Assembly: GCF_041296265.1 (NCBI RefSeq)
Contig: NC_091695.1
Span: 14,305,001-14,369,000 of the forward strand
DNA length: 64,000 nt
Direction of reading: 5' to 3'
Source of the DNA: Equus caballus
Taxonomy: Eukaryota; Chordata; Mammalia; Perissodactyla; Equidae
Shown here in pieces: positions 11,765 to 22,895 of this stretch (positions are counted from its first letter, which is position 1; the number at the start of each line of letters is the position of its first letter). Under the pieces are notes generated by a model that did not search any database, was not told where the DNA came from, and worked only from the letters and a program-made list of their open reading frames with translations. A program made the position numbers and the translations under genes.

Positions 11765-12200
11765 ACTTGTGCCGTATTATGGACTAATAATGGAACTTTG
11801 AATTCGGGTTTAAGTAACACTTTAACTCCTAATTTGATTAACCATGGGATTATACAGGAATGATTTTTTTCTATGCCTTCTAACTTTAATTTTTTACTAT
11901 TTTTTTACTCTCAAATGCTAAGTTTTATGCCTAGATGCAAAGATTGTTTTTTGTTGTTATATTTTTAATTACAAATCTTTATGAACTTATTTGTTACTTT
12001 TAGATAATATTTACTTGTTATTGCACTGAATCCAAAATCAACAATATACAATCAAGCATAACACTCTGAAAGAAAAATCATATTTTTAAATTTTTTCCTG
12101 TAATTCTCTCAATTTTACCATAGAATTTTGAAAAAGTAGAAAAACATAGATTAGAAAGAATTTAGATTTACAAAAACAATACATATGACCGAACATTTAC
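11765..12200. other. Intergenic, nothing recognised
   Basis: Very AT-rich sequence with runs of T and A. Nothing can be supported. Confidence 0.4.
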
Positions 12201-12540
12201 CTAAACAGGACAAAATAATGCTAAGCATATGAAAAAAATAAGACAATGTGACATTAAAATGCAGAAGAATGAGAAGTCTAGCAGTAGACAAACACATATG
12301 CAACTTGTTCTACAAGAGTCACTGATATGCAGAAGAGAAAGATGCTTTTTATTTAATTTTAATGAATTTTGCTAGAGAAATTGGATAACTACATAGAGAA
12401 CAAAATGAAAACTTATGTCCCAGGACTTCCCCCTAGATATGAATGTGTATGTCCACAATAACACATGAACAAAATTGCTCTTAGCAGTTTTACTTATGAT
12501 TTATGTTATCAACTATAAACAAAAAAAGTCTATTATTAAG
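12200..12540 (+). mobile_element. Old LINE-1 fragment
   Basis: Weak resemblance to L1 ORF2/3' sequence, with phrases such as 'catgaacaaaattgctctta' near 12465. No frame survives and the boundaries are approximate. Confidence 0.35.
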
Positions 12541-12559
12541 AGAACAAATAAATAAATTT

Positions 12560-14500
12560 TGATATAAAGAAGTTAAATTCCACTATGATCAGAAAATATA
12601 CTCTATATGATTTCAATTATTGAAATTTGTTTTATGATGCAACATAAAATAAATTTTTAAATATTGCATATGTGTCTTAGAGAATGAATATACTGTAGTG
12701 CATAATTTTCTAAGCATTTCTACCAGGTCAATTAAATTGATCATGCTGTGATTTCATTTTTATTTAATTGTTGTATAAATTACTCAGAGAGCTATTTTAA
12801 AACCCCAAGCTATATTTGTGAATTTTATTATCTCTCTTCCATCAGCTTTCCTATAAGTATTTTGAAGGTATTTTTTCAGGCAGATAAAAATTGAAGATTA
12901 TTTTTCCTTCCTATTTAAGTTGTTATTTTACCATTAAGAAATATTCCTTTTTATGAATAATAATGTTTTTACCCTTTAATGTTTGACTTTTCTGGTATTA
13001 ATATAGTGACATCAGCTTCCTTTAAGCATGTGTTTACCATGGTGTAACTCCTTGCATCTTTTCATTTTCAGTCTGTCTGTGTCCTTGGAACTCTTGTAAA
13101 CAGCATATATTTGGCTTGTGCTTTTTGTTATTGGTTGGTTGGTTGTTTTCTTAATCTACTCCAGTAGCACTTAACCTAGGCAAGTTTGACTTCCAGGGGA
13201 GATTGACAATGTCAAGAAACATTTTTGGTGTCCTAACTGGGGAATGGGAATACTGCTGGCAGCAAATGTTAACCTCCCACGAACAGGACAACCTCCATAG
13301 CAAAAAATCATGCAGCCCCAAATGGCAATAATGGCGAGCTTGATAGACCCTGATTTACTTTGGCAATCTTTGTTTTTATATGTAGTAATTGTCATGGCTG
13401 ATTTTACATGGAGCATCTCACTATTAGAGTTATATGTTTTCTCGGAACTTTGTGTCTTCCTTGTTGTGTACTGTTAAGTTAATCAAGATTTCCTTACTCA
13501 GTTTTGTCTCATTTATTAGAGACTTTTATCTAAATATTTTGATTATTTTATTGGTTACAAGAGAAATTACAACATGTACTTTCCTTATTACAATCTTTTA
13601 AAACATCAGTTATTTACCACATTTTACACTGGAAGAAACTTACAGAAGGTTAATTCACTTATTCCTTTCTATCATTTATGTTATTTTGTCCTGTATTTAC
13701 TTCTCCACATGTTGTCATCCCCTTAGAAAATCATTTTTGGTATGGCTTTAAACAGTCAATGTTGTTTAATATTTTTCAGGTATTTAACCTTGTGAATTTT
13801 GTTCTCAATTATATTCTGTATTTCCATTGGGATAATTTCCTTCTGCCTAAAACTTCTTTTGGAATGTCTTACTATATAGTCTTAAAGATTCTCTCGGTTT
13901 ATTTTTGTTGATAATAGCTTTATTTTTTCTGTCTATTTTTGAAAAGTTTTTCCCTAAGGATAGGCTATTAGGTATTTACTTTATTTTTCTTTCATATCTC
14001 AAAAATCTCAATCCGTTTCCTCTACGTTTTACAGTTGAAAAGTTTATACTTTGACTAGTTTATCTAATTCATACTGTTGTTCCTTTGATCGTGATGATCC
14101 TATGTATGGGTTTCTCTGCATTTTTTGACTTTTGGGATCTTCTTCCCTTCTTGAATATGTTTGTTGAGTGTTCATCAGTTTTGGAAAAATTTTAGTCCTG
14201 TTATCTTAAAATATCTATTCTATCCATTCTCTCCTTTTCTTCTGGTACATGTGTACATGAACTACACGTATTTCACACCATTTCATTGGGTCACACATAT
14301 CTCCTATGCTCTGCTCTATCCTCCTAATTTTTTTCTCTCTCTCTGTGCTTTAATTTAGATAATTTACATTGTTTTGTGTTTGAGTTTATCAATCCTGTCT
14401 TCCACTTTGTCTGCTATGGTCTTAAATCCTTCCTGTGAGTTCTTATTTTCAACTTTTGTGGGGGTGTTTTAGCTTTAGAATGCCTTTTGTTTCAGTGTTT
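12560..14500 (-). mobile_element. Old LINE-1, 5' half, interrupted by MER20
   Basis: Read on the minus strand, this resembles the ORF2 endonuclease-side region and the sequence 5' of it in an old L1. On the plus strand, 'gaatatactgtagtgcataa', 'accaggtcaattaaattgat' and 'gtaactccttgcatcttttc' follow the order of an inverted ORF2. A MER20-like copy splits it at 13162-13352. No coding frame is left. Confidence 0.5.
13162..13352 (+). mobile_element. MER20-like hAT element
   Basis: The copy starts CAGTAGCACTTAACC, has 'gaaacatttttggtgtccta' and 'ctggcagcaaatgtt', and ends GACCCTG. This matches the remembered layout of the 219-bp non-autonomous hAT-Charlie element MER20. The flanks atctactc and atttactt could be a diverged 8-bp target duplication. 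It is inserted in the L1 around it. Confidence 0.65.
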
Positions 14501-14504
14501 TTTA

Positions 14505-15165
14505 AAAAAATGTTCAATGAGATACAACTGCACAGAAAAATGCACATATTTAATGTATACAATTTGATGAATTTGGACATATTATATATTCATGAAATCA
14601 TCACTGTAGCCAAGGTAATAGACATATCCATCACCTTGAAAAGTTTCCTCCCACTTCTTTGTTTTCTTTTTTTTCTTGTTGCTGTGGGAACACTTAAAAT
14701 GAGATCTACCCTCTTAAATGTTTAAGTGCACAAAACAGTATTGTTAACTATATTATTCATAGTTATTATATAGATAGAATATATGTATACAACATAGAAT
14801 ATCGTTATTCATCCTGCATAACTGAAACTTTATATCCATTAAACATAGGTGCTCATTTCTCCCTGCCCCCAAGAGATACCTGCACTCCCATGTCCACTGT
14901 GACATTATTCATGATAGCCAAGACATGGAAACAACCCAAATGCCCATCATCAGATGAATAGTTAAAGAAAATATGGTATATTCATACAATGGAGTATTAT
15001 TCTGCCTTCAAAGAAGAAGAGAATACTATCATTTGTGATAACATGATTTAACCTGGAGGGCATTATGAAAAGTGAAATAGGCCAGTCACAAGAGTACAAT
15101 ACTGCATAATTCCACTTACATAAGATATCTAAAATAACAAACTCAAAGAAGCAGAGAATGCAATG
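14505..15165 (+). mobile_element. Old LINE-1 3' end fragments
   Basis: Two collinear pieces are seen. One near 14510-14870 has 'caatttgatgaatttggaca', 'catccatcaccttg' and 'gagatctaccctcttaaatg', typical of old L1 3' regions. The other at 14890-15165 has 'caacccaaatgcccatcatc' and 'acaatggagtattattctgc', typical of the end of ORF2. The order suggests rearrangement or two fragments. Confidence 0.6.
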
Positions 15166-15169
15166 TTTC

Positions 15170-16430
15170 TATTTTATTTAATTCTCTCTTGAAGTATTTT
15201 ATCTTAAACCATTTTTCTAACTTTTCTCTATTTTCGTTAATATGTTAATCACAGATTACATAAGGACCATAGAAACTAGAGATAATGTTACTTTTCGGGG
15301 AGGTTGAGGGTTTCATTCTCTCTTGTAGACACAAAGGATAAGTGGCTGACTATGTCAATAATTCAATTATTAATCAGGCTGGTATTAGACTGGTGTGGAG
15401 TTAGACCTCATTTTTTCTTCTGGCTTGTCCCAGTTTCAGTAGGGAAGGTTTTCCAAAGTTTTGATTAACAGATAGGCCTTTCTGTCTCTCTCTCCAGCCC
15501 TTGACCACTGCTGAAAATTTGGTTTTAACTCTTTGGAGTATGAGCTTAGCTTCCTGCCCTTCCACCTTCAAATCACAGCAAATATCTTGAGAGGGCTGCT
15601 GGCCTTGTGTTTGCTGCAGGCTTCTACCTCTGGTGGGACGTTATCAATCAAACAGGCAGAGACAGAAAGATGTCACTTTATTTTTCCAGCTCAGTCTGAA
15701 TCTCCTTGTGCTTCAGAAAGTAAATTCTATTCCTCTGTGCCTGGCTTCCAGCAGGATCAAAATCTGGCAAACGTTTTGAGAAAGAGATCTACATTACATT
15801 TGTTTTTGACTCTTCCGTCTACCAGAAATTTGTGTCTTCTAAGTGCAGCAAGAGTGGCAGAAATTTCACTGTGCCTCTGTGGCCCAGAAAGAGCTTCTTA
15901 CAGACTCCACCCTGTCCCATCCAATTTCCCAGGGGGAAACAGTTGGATGTTTAAGGTCCTTTATAATCCATTTCATCTTGTCAGCCCACATAACTGCTTA
16001 AAGCTCCACTGTTTTCTCTTTCCCCCAAAGCAGCTGCAGGGTGCATATTCAGAATCAGTAGCCCTTCTTTTGGTAGCTCACAATCTGTAATATTTGTATT
16101 GTTTGGGGCACAATCAAAAATTCATCTTTATAGAAGAATTCTGTACAGAAAACTTCTGCTTTACAGAAGTTCTCCACCAAATTCTATCTGTCTATCTATC
16201 TATCTATCTATCTACCTACCGATCTACTAATCTACCATCTATCTATCATCTATTGTCTCTCTGTCCCTCTATCTATTTATTTACTTACTTGTACTCCAGG
16301 CCTGATCAGTCTCAGAATATGCATAATGCTCTGAGAGGAAATGCAAGCAAGTGTGGTGAAACCTCCAAAGTATCTGCCAAAACTCTACTGGTTCCCCTGA
16401 ACATTTGCAGAACCCACTATGAATGACGTC
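15170..16430. other. Unassigned block, possibly L1 5' UTR, with (CTAT)n
   Basis: An open stretch of 185 codons lies at 15533-16090 (plus). It has no start-context support, domain or OR motif. The style of the sequence could suit an old inverted L1 5' region, but I cannot confirm it. The tetranucleotide tract starts at about 16187. Confidence 0.3.
16185..16262. repeat. (CTAT)n microsatellite
   Basis: A tract of CTAT/CTAC repeats, pure at about 16187-16213 and interrupted up to about 16275. Likely length-polymorphic. Confidence 0.85.
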
Positions 16431-16743
16431 TGTATTTTCAAGTGTTCCCTGAACTAGTGGGACAAAACTCAGCTCATTTCTCCAAGTTTACATCCCTCTG
16501 AATTTTAAGCCACTGCACTTCTCTTTTCCTTAATAGCTACTCACTTTTTTCAAGAGATAACTTCTGTATCTTATCTTGCTTTTCTTGTTATTTTTGCGTA
16601 AATGCTGTTTTCATCATAAGGTCTTGAATGCATCCAGAAGTAAAAGTGCTCCTGTCATTTTATAAGCACTTTTCCTTGTTTTCCTAACTTTATATTGAAA
16701 TATTTCACACTTATAAAAGAAATTCAAGTATATCTTCAGGACG

Positions 16744-16959
16744 TTTGGTCCTGTCCAAAACATCCATAAGACATTTGGTCCATAAAATATTTGATCCATA
16801 AGGTATTTGGTCCAGGCCAAAAAGTCCTTAATGTTTGGTCTTGTCCAAAATATCCTTGAGCCTATTTGGTCTACACTGAATGGTTTTGGACATGACCAAA
16901 TCTCAAGGACATTTTGGCCTGGACCAAATGTGTTAATGGCCATTTTGGACAGGACCAAA
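16744..16959. mobile_element. Fold-back element of 17-bp palindromic modules (unassigned)
   Basis: Six copies of a 17-bp module TTTGGTCCxGxCCAAAA are arranged as an inverted repeat. Left-arm copies are at 16744-16760, 16806-16822 and 16834-16850. Right-arm copies, in reverse complement, are at 16884-16900, 16912-16928 and 16943-16959. The outer pair matches 17 of 17, the middle pair 17 of 17 and the inner pair 16 of 17. Half modules ('atttggtcc', 'atttgatcc', 'atttggtct') lie at about 16773, 16790 and 16864. Each module is itself nearly palindromic. This could be a small non-autonomous DNA transposon or fold-back element. I know of no family to name, and no target duplication is evident. Confidence 0.7.
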
Positions 16960-16985
16960 TATCTGCTAACCCAAGAATAATACAA

Positions 16986-17714
16986 ACTTGATAGAATAGT
17001 TAAATAACCACTTACATACCCCTTATTTATAACTCTAATTTTAATTGCTACATTTGCTTTAACACTCTCTCAATCTCTGTCTTACTATATGCACATATAT
17101 ATATATACATATATTTAATTTTATGTAGTAATAACATAATATTATTTTCTAATATCCAGTACATATCCATGCTTTTCCAAAGTTTGAGATCTAAAGTTAG
17201 GTAATACATTCATTTTCTCACAATACTCTGCAAGCTTTGTTTAGTGTGCTATATCACAAAATCGTGTTTTATAACTTTGAAATTTTTTTAAACTCATGTT
17301 TTTTAAATGTCTGATATCCTTAAACTTGACAGAATTATTCATCTTTTAATATTTTTCTATCTTGCAGAATTTCAGCTCTTAGGAGATACTAAAATCACAT
17401 TAAACTGTGTATCTACTCTGTATTTATCTATATTTGTCTATATATCATCATCATCATCTGTCTAATCCATCTACCTATCTACGTATGAAACTTTTTGAAG
17501 TGGTATAATTATTTTCTCTTCACAAGTGAAAAAATTTAATTTAGGAAATTTAAGTATCTCATCTACTGTTAAAGAATTAGTACACATCCTTCGATGCATA
17601 TTGAGGCTTTTTTTTGGTCCTATCATACGATCAACTTTGCCAGTATCGTATATTTGCTTGAAAACATACACATATTGTCGATTTTTGGTTGTGTTATAAT
17701 AATATTTTGTTAGC
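16986..17714. other. Intergenic, AT-rich
   Basis: It contains a short (AT)n/(TA)n tract near 17094-17115 and an imperfect ATC-type tract near 17445-17480. No gene or clear repeat was seen. Confidence 0.45.
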
Positions 17715-18440
17715 TCATTTTGGAGTCATTTTTGACTCTTCTCTTTCCCTCACAATCCTGCCAGGTCTAGCACCAAAATATATCTCATATCAGCTTTTCT
17801 CAAGAATTTCACTATGATAGCTCTGGTCTGACATGCCATCAACTCTTGGCTGAATTATTGTGCAGTCTCCTGCCTGGACTTCTGTCTTCCACTTTTGCCG
17901 TTCTATGGTCTATTTCTTATCAATACAGTAGCCAGCGTGAACTTGTTAATCTGTAAAGTGGATCATACGACTCTTATGCCTGACTGTCCCTGTGCCTTTC
18001 TCTTCACTCAAATTCAGAGCGCCTACATACACCCTACATGATCTGGATCCCTTTTCCTCTCTGGCAACATCTCCTGCTATATCTCTTCTTGCTCTCTGCT
18101 CCAGTTTGGATCTTGAACACTTCATGAAACCTCTCACCTCTTTGACTTTGTTATTGATTATGCTCTCTTCCTAGAAAGCTCTTCCTTCAGAAATTCTAAT
18201 GACACACAGATTCTTAAGTTTCTTATTATTTCTCTTAATCAATCCATCTTATTAGGCACATGGGTTCAAAACCTTCCAGTCATGTAAACATTTGCTTCTC
18301 AAAGAAAAAATACTCTAATCATTTCTCAAGTCCTATTGATGATTTTCGCGAACTATCATTTAAATATATCCTCTTCTCCATGTTACTCATGTATAACATT
18401 TCTTACCTCCCTCTGAGTATTTTTTTCTCTTCACATTCAC
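17715..18440 (+). mobile_element. LINE-2 3' fragment
   Basis: The order 'gcagtctcctgcctggactt', 'cagtagccagcgtgaacttg', 'aaagtggatcatacgactc', 'ctacatgatctggatccc', 'gcaacatctcctgctat' and 'ctagaaagctcttcc' follows the L2 3' end consensus. It is old, and non-coding here. Confidence 0.75.
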
Positions 18441-19365
18441 AATAATTTTTTCCAAATTTGTTCTTCTACGTTCCAATATACCAATAACAGTGGCATCACA
18501 GGAATTTTCTTAAAGTGTGCTATTTGCATTTAATTTAGGGTTTAAAATATAGCTATTGAGGGAATCTTAAAACAGGTTATACTGGCACTACTAAGCCTTC
18601 ATACATATGGCCCTAAATAACTTGCCAGCCTTATTTGTTAATGCTTTTGGTTAAAAATTCCATGCTGGAGCCAAATTCATATATATTCTTTAAATACTCT
18701 TTCCCATTTACCATATTTCTCCATTTCCTGTTCCTCTAACATCTTTTGCTCTATACTTTAAACCTCTCTACTTTTGGATCACACAGAGGAACTGGTACAA
18801 TAAAAGTACTCAGTAGAAGTACATTGAATGAATAAACTATAAGTAACTAGAATTACTTTTTCGATAGCCATTTTTATAAGATATGGTTAAGATACGTAAT
18901 TTAAATACAAAATTTAAGATACATATTTTTACTTAAATGACAGCATTTGTAGAACAAAAAGTAATGGTATGAGCTAAGAAAATCATGGCAAGGGAAAACT
19001 TAAGTTTTTCTCCAAGATAACAATGCATTTAATAAATGCTTACTGCTGGAGTATTCTTTTGATTTAAGTCAATGTCAGATTCCTTTTAAATCCAAGGTGA
19101 GCTCTGTTAGAGTTTATCATGGGGCTTTGTTGGAAAAAAATATTTATCAGCTCTTGAGAGAATGAAACTATTAAGCTACCAAACAGTGAATAGTGAAATA
19201 AAGTGATATTTAGTCTTCAGATCAAACTCAACCCTCATGTCTCAAATTGCTTGAGAGTATCCTCATTATGGTTTTGCTTGTGATCGTTTCTGTGGTACAA
19301 TTTTAAACAAAGTCTATCTGTTTGTGGGCTAATGTTAGGTTAACAAAGCTGTAGAAAAGAATGAG
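18441..19365. other. Intergenic 3' of the OR5J relic
   Basis: AT-rich sequence. A possible further L2-like stretch near 18570-18780 is too diverged to call. Nothing else is seen. Confidence 0.4.
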
Positions 19366-20297
19366 TCAGGTGGGAGTTCTCTTCCAGAATATTGAACTTT
19401 TTGCTGTATCTTTCATATCCTTATTCCTTAGGCTGTAAATCAGTGTTTGTGGCATGGGAATCGTCAGGTATAAAACACGCAGAGGCCTTCTCCTGTTCCA
19501 GGGAATACTGAGAGCTTGGCTGGATGTAACTAAAGGTCACAGACCCATAAAACAAGGTCACGTCAGTCAGTTGGGAGGCACAAGTGGAGAAGGCTTTGTG
19601 CCTTCCCTCAGCTGAACAGATTCTCTGGATGGCAATGATAATGTGAATATAAGAGACCATGATGATAATGAAAGTGAACATTCCAGTGACTGCAGAGAAT
19701 ATTAAAAGCAAGATTTCATTGTTATAGATATCAGAGCAAGAGAGTCTCAGAAGAGGGGGAATGTCACAGAAATAGTGATTCACAATGTTATGACCAGAGA
19801 AGTCTAGTTTGAGCAAACATATTGTGTGTGTCAGTGAGTTAATGAGGCCACCCAAGCAAGATGCAAGGACCATCTGAATACAAAACTTTTGGGTCATAAT
19901 GACTGTATACAACAGGGGATTGGCTATTGCTACATAGCGATCATAAGCCGTCATAGACAGGAGATGCCCTCTGTGGTCACATACACTGCAAAAAAGATAC
20001 TCTGTAGGACACAGCCAGAAAATGTGCTGGACTTGTGTTTTGATAGGAAGTTGGCCAGCATCTTAGGAGCAAAGACAGTAGAGTAGCAGATGCCACAAAG
20101 AGAGGTTGCTAAGGAAGAAGTACATAGGAGTATGAAATTGGGCACTTAACCAGATCAATATGATCATCCCACAGTTACCTACCAGAGTGATGAAATAAAT
20201 AAGCATGAAAAGCAAAAGAGAGGGATTTGCAAATGAGGATTTCAGTTAGACCTACCAGAAGAAATTCTTTCACCTCTATATGATTCCAACTGGCCAT
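19366..20297 (-). pseudogene. OR5J: OR5J-like olfactory receptor pseudogene
   Basis: A clear but decayed class II OR. In the fragments one reads an ATG at 20297 ([19 protein letters not shown]), TLVGNCGM (TM1), [12 protein letters not shown] (TM2), [18 protein letters not shown] then [17 protein letters not shown] (TM3), [17 protein letters not shown] (loop 2), [12 protein letters not shown] (TM6), [10 protein letters not shown], and in the last frame [11 protein letters not shown] before a TGA at 19366-19368. The TTEG, LLYTV and SQY-EQEK features fit OR5J2 as I remember it better than other class II ORs. About five small frameshifts are visible, near 20218, 20097, 19955, 19481 and 19470. It cannot make a receptor. 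Paralogue assignment is inferred. Confidence 0.88.
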
Positions 20298-20449
20298 AGA
20301 TGCAGGTCTATATAACTCTTTAGTGGCAGAACAAGATGATATCACTCAGATGAAAAAAAAAAATGATCTCCTCCATGACCTTTAGTCCATAATAGCATGG
20401 AGTATTTAAGTTTACCCTGTAGTTGGATGAAGATAAAAATTAACTTCAG

Positions 20450-20690
20450 GGGCCACCCGGTGGTGCAGCAGTTAAGTTCCCACGTTCTACTTCTGCAGCC
20501 CAGGGTTCGCCACTTCAGATCCCCGGTGCAGACATGGCACTGCTTGGCAAGCCATGCTGTGGTAGGTGGCTCACATAGAAAGTAGAGGAAGATGGACACG
20601 GATGTTAGCTTAGGGACAGTCTTCCTCAGCAAAACGAGGAGGATTGGCAGCAGATGTTAGCCCAGAGCTAATATCCCTCAAAAAAAAAAA
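20450..20690 (+). mobile_element. ERE SINE (ERE1-like)
   Basis: It begins gggccacccggtggtgcagc, has a pol III B-box-like cttcagatccccggtgc, and ends 'gagctaatatccctc' plus an A run. A target duplication of about 15 bp (aaaaattaacttcag) flanks it at 20435-20449 and 20687-20701. It lies about 150 bp upstream of the OR5J start. Confidence 0.92.
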
Positions 20691-20701
20691 ATTAACTTCA
20701 G

Positions 20702-21956
20702 CAGTGGACAACATGTGTACTAGACAATTCATTTATAGTGACTCAAATGTTTGGAATTAGAGAAAATTTATTTCCTACTTTTCATTTTTCACATATAAAA
20801 ATTGGGATAAGTAAACTCTCACAGATCAAAAAAGTATTAATTGTCAGAACGGAAAGTCACCCAGATATGCCTTGTACTAAAGCTCTGATTCATTCTATGA
20901 TGTACACAAGTCCTCTGCTTCCATGGGCTGCAAACTGTGGCACCCTATGACAGAAATTATTTCCTCATCCTCTGGCTATTTTTCTCCTATATTTTCACAA
21001 CTAGTTAACTCACAACACTGACTTTCACAGTATGCAATGCTCTTCTTTTCCAAATCTCAAACACAAAAACTTGTTTTTGGCTGACTTTCTGCTCAGATTC
21101 CCCAGATGGAGAATTAATTACTGTGCCCTCCAAAAGAATTGCATTAGGAGAAAGAGATGGAGAAATCTTTTCATTTACTACTTAGTATTAATGATAATCC
21201 AAAAATAGCAATGGAATTTAACTTGAAAACCCTTTCTTTTTGCATCTTTCTATAAATTCACTTTTACATCTCTGTTTTTTATCCGCATTACAACAGGAAA
21301 CCCAGAAACCCAATGCAGAGGCAAGGTGGGAGTGTGAGCTACCAAAACTCTATTGGATATGTCCTACTTTCAAAAATATAGGTTGTCACCTACTTTCACT
21401 TCTTTTTTTGACATAGCAAAACACCAATTCAACAATATTTATGGTTAAATATTAATACATTCATTCATATATGCTTTAATACATTTAATAAATATATATT
21501 ACTTACTACTTGAGCCAAGAAATATGTGCTAGAGATGAAGCAGCTCACAGGACAAATGTCATACTTTGAAGGAATTCACATTATATTAGGGAAATAAATA
21601 AGTGCATACTGATATACTATATATGTATTGATATATTATATACAATAATGTTGAGTTTTATAAAGAAAAGTAAAGCAAGGAAGGGTGAATAGATAGAGAT
21701 GATAGGTACTCTGTTATATAGTATATTCATTCCTATTGCTACTTTAACAATATACCAAAAAAATCATGGCTTAAAACAACAAATATGCCTTTCCTGCAAG
21801 GCACTATGTTAGGCATTAGAGACCTCAAATAAGATATATGGTTTGTGCTCTCATGAAACTTGATGTCCACTGAGGTCAAAATTTGGGTAATCTTGTGATG
21901 CAACCTTCAAATATTACTAAATCAAAACCAAAATCTTCATGCTATGGGTATTGTCA
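20702..21956. other. Intergenic with weak old-repeat traces
   Basis: Around 21520-21870 there are phrases seen in ancient mammalian interspersed repeats ('aggcactatgttaggcatt', 'tcatgaaacttgatgtcc'). The family is not identified. No coding potential was seen. Confidence 0.35.
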
Positions 21957-22494
21957 TGTGGGGGACTGGAATTGGCCACCCCAAGATATGTTTTTTTGGT
22001 GTGAGGATTATTTTGGACTCGTTACTTTTAAAAAACTGCAGACAGGAACGAGACTCTGAAAAGTAGAATTTACTTACCCTTTGCTAAGAGACATTTACAT
22101 TGTAAAGGAAATCTCCATCTGTAAAGGTGTCTCCCTCTCTGTACCAGAAAGAAGGGGGGATGATCTTATCTCTAGAAACTCTTCATCAATGTGGAAGGCA
22201 AGGAAATTAGATCTGCATAATAATCTTACTCTTGTTTACTGTACTTGTCTGGTAACCTTCCATAACTGACTCCCCCCACCCCCAACATTCTATTTTTCTT
22301 TAGCTGAAGGTGATACTTAAGGTGGTGGCTTCAGCCATTTTGGCAAGTTGCTCAGTTTGCCTGAGCCTCTCCCGTATATACATGTTATAAAGCTTTGTTT
22401 GATTTCCTTCTGTTATTCTGTCTCATGTGAATTTAATTCATTCTCTGGCCAGAAGGACCCAGAGTGGGTAGAGGAACTGTTTTCCTCCCCAACA
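21957..22494 (+). mobile_element. Solo LTR fossil, family A (copy 1, plus)
   Basis: A 538-bp block that begins TGTGGGGGACTGGAATTGG and ends CCTCCCCAACA. It is similar along its length to the reverse complement of the blocks at 37784-38318 and 39291-39816. A tataaagc polyadenylation-like region lies near 22385. Flanking gtca/gtcc may be a 4-bp target duplication. No internal proviral sequence adjoins it. The TG...CA ends and 4-bp duplications of its sisters suggest a class I (ERV1) origin. Confidence 0.75.
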
Positions 22495-22774
22495 GTCCTA
22501 TCCCTCACAACCTGAGGTTATGTATTAGATCCTGTCTATATTTTAGATCAGTGGCCTTGGGAAGCACAGTGAATCCAAGTCTAACTGTATCCAAGAAAAA
22601 GAGGGAATAATTTGCTGGAAATACCAAGGAATTTTTTTTCTGTTAACAAAACAAGATTATAAAATATAGATTCAGAATTTTATAACTTGAAATAAGCTCA
22701 ATTTAAAAAAAACTAGAGATTAAGGGATATTTGTGTGTATTTCCTAATGGCAAACTTTTCCTTCTGCAAGGCTA

Positions 22775-22895
22775 TTTAGTGTAATAGAAACATCACATCA
22801 CTGGAGTATATTAGAACTACGATGACTTGGGTTCTAATATGACTCTGTCCTTGATTTGTTACATATGGTACTTGTCTAAAGCAAACCATATTGAG
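22775..22895 (+). mobile_element. MIR SINE fragment
   Basis: The core 'gatgacttgggttctaatat' followed by 'gactctgtccttgatttgtt' fits the MIR core region. Diverged. Confidence 0.5.

Noticed and set aside
15533-16090. 185-codon open frame on the plus strand
   Set aside because: No ATG context, domain, signal or OR motif. Long by chance in a less AT-rich stretch, possibly inside an old L1 5' region.
16744-16959. Cluster of NFI (TTGGC-N5-GCCAA) binding sites
   Set aside because: The modules have TTGG and CCAA separated by 6 rather than 7 bases and mostly lack the inner C and G, so they are not good NFI sites.
16744-16959. CRISPR-like array
   Set aside because: Module spacing is irregular, half the modules are inverted, and the genome is mammalian.
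16614-16985. 123-codon minus-strand frame over the fold-back element
   Set aside because: The repetitive peptide (GPNV/WTRPN-type repeats) is a by-product of the 17-bp DNA modules and not a protein family.
20397-20632. Open frames on both strands near 20.4-20.6 kb
   Set aside because: Encoded by the ERE SINE. Similar peptides recur at other ERE copies (31015-31209, 40267-40538).
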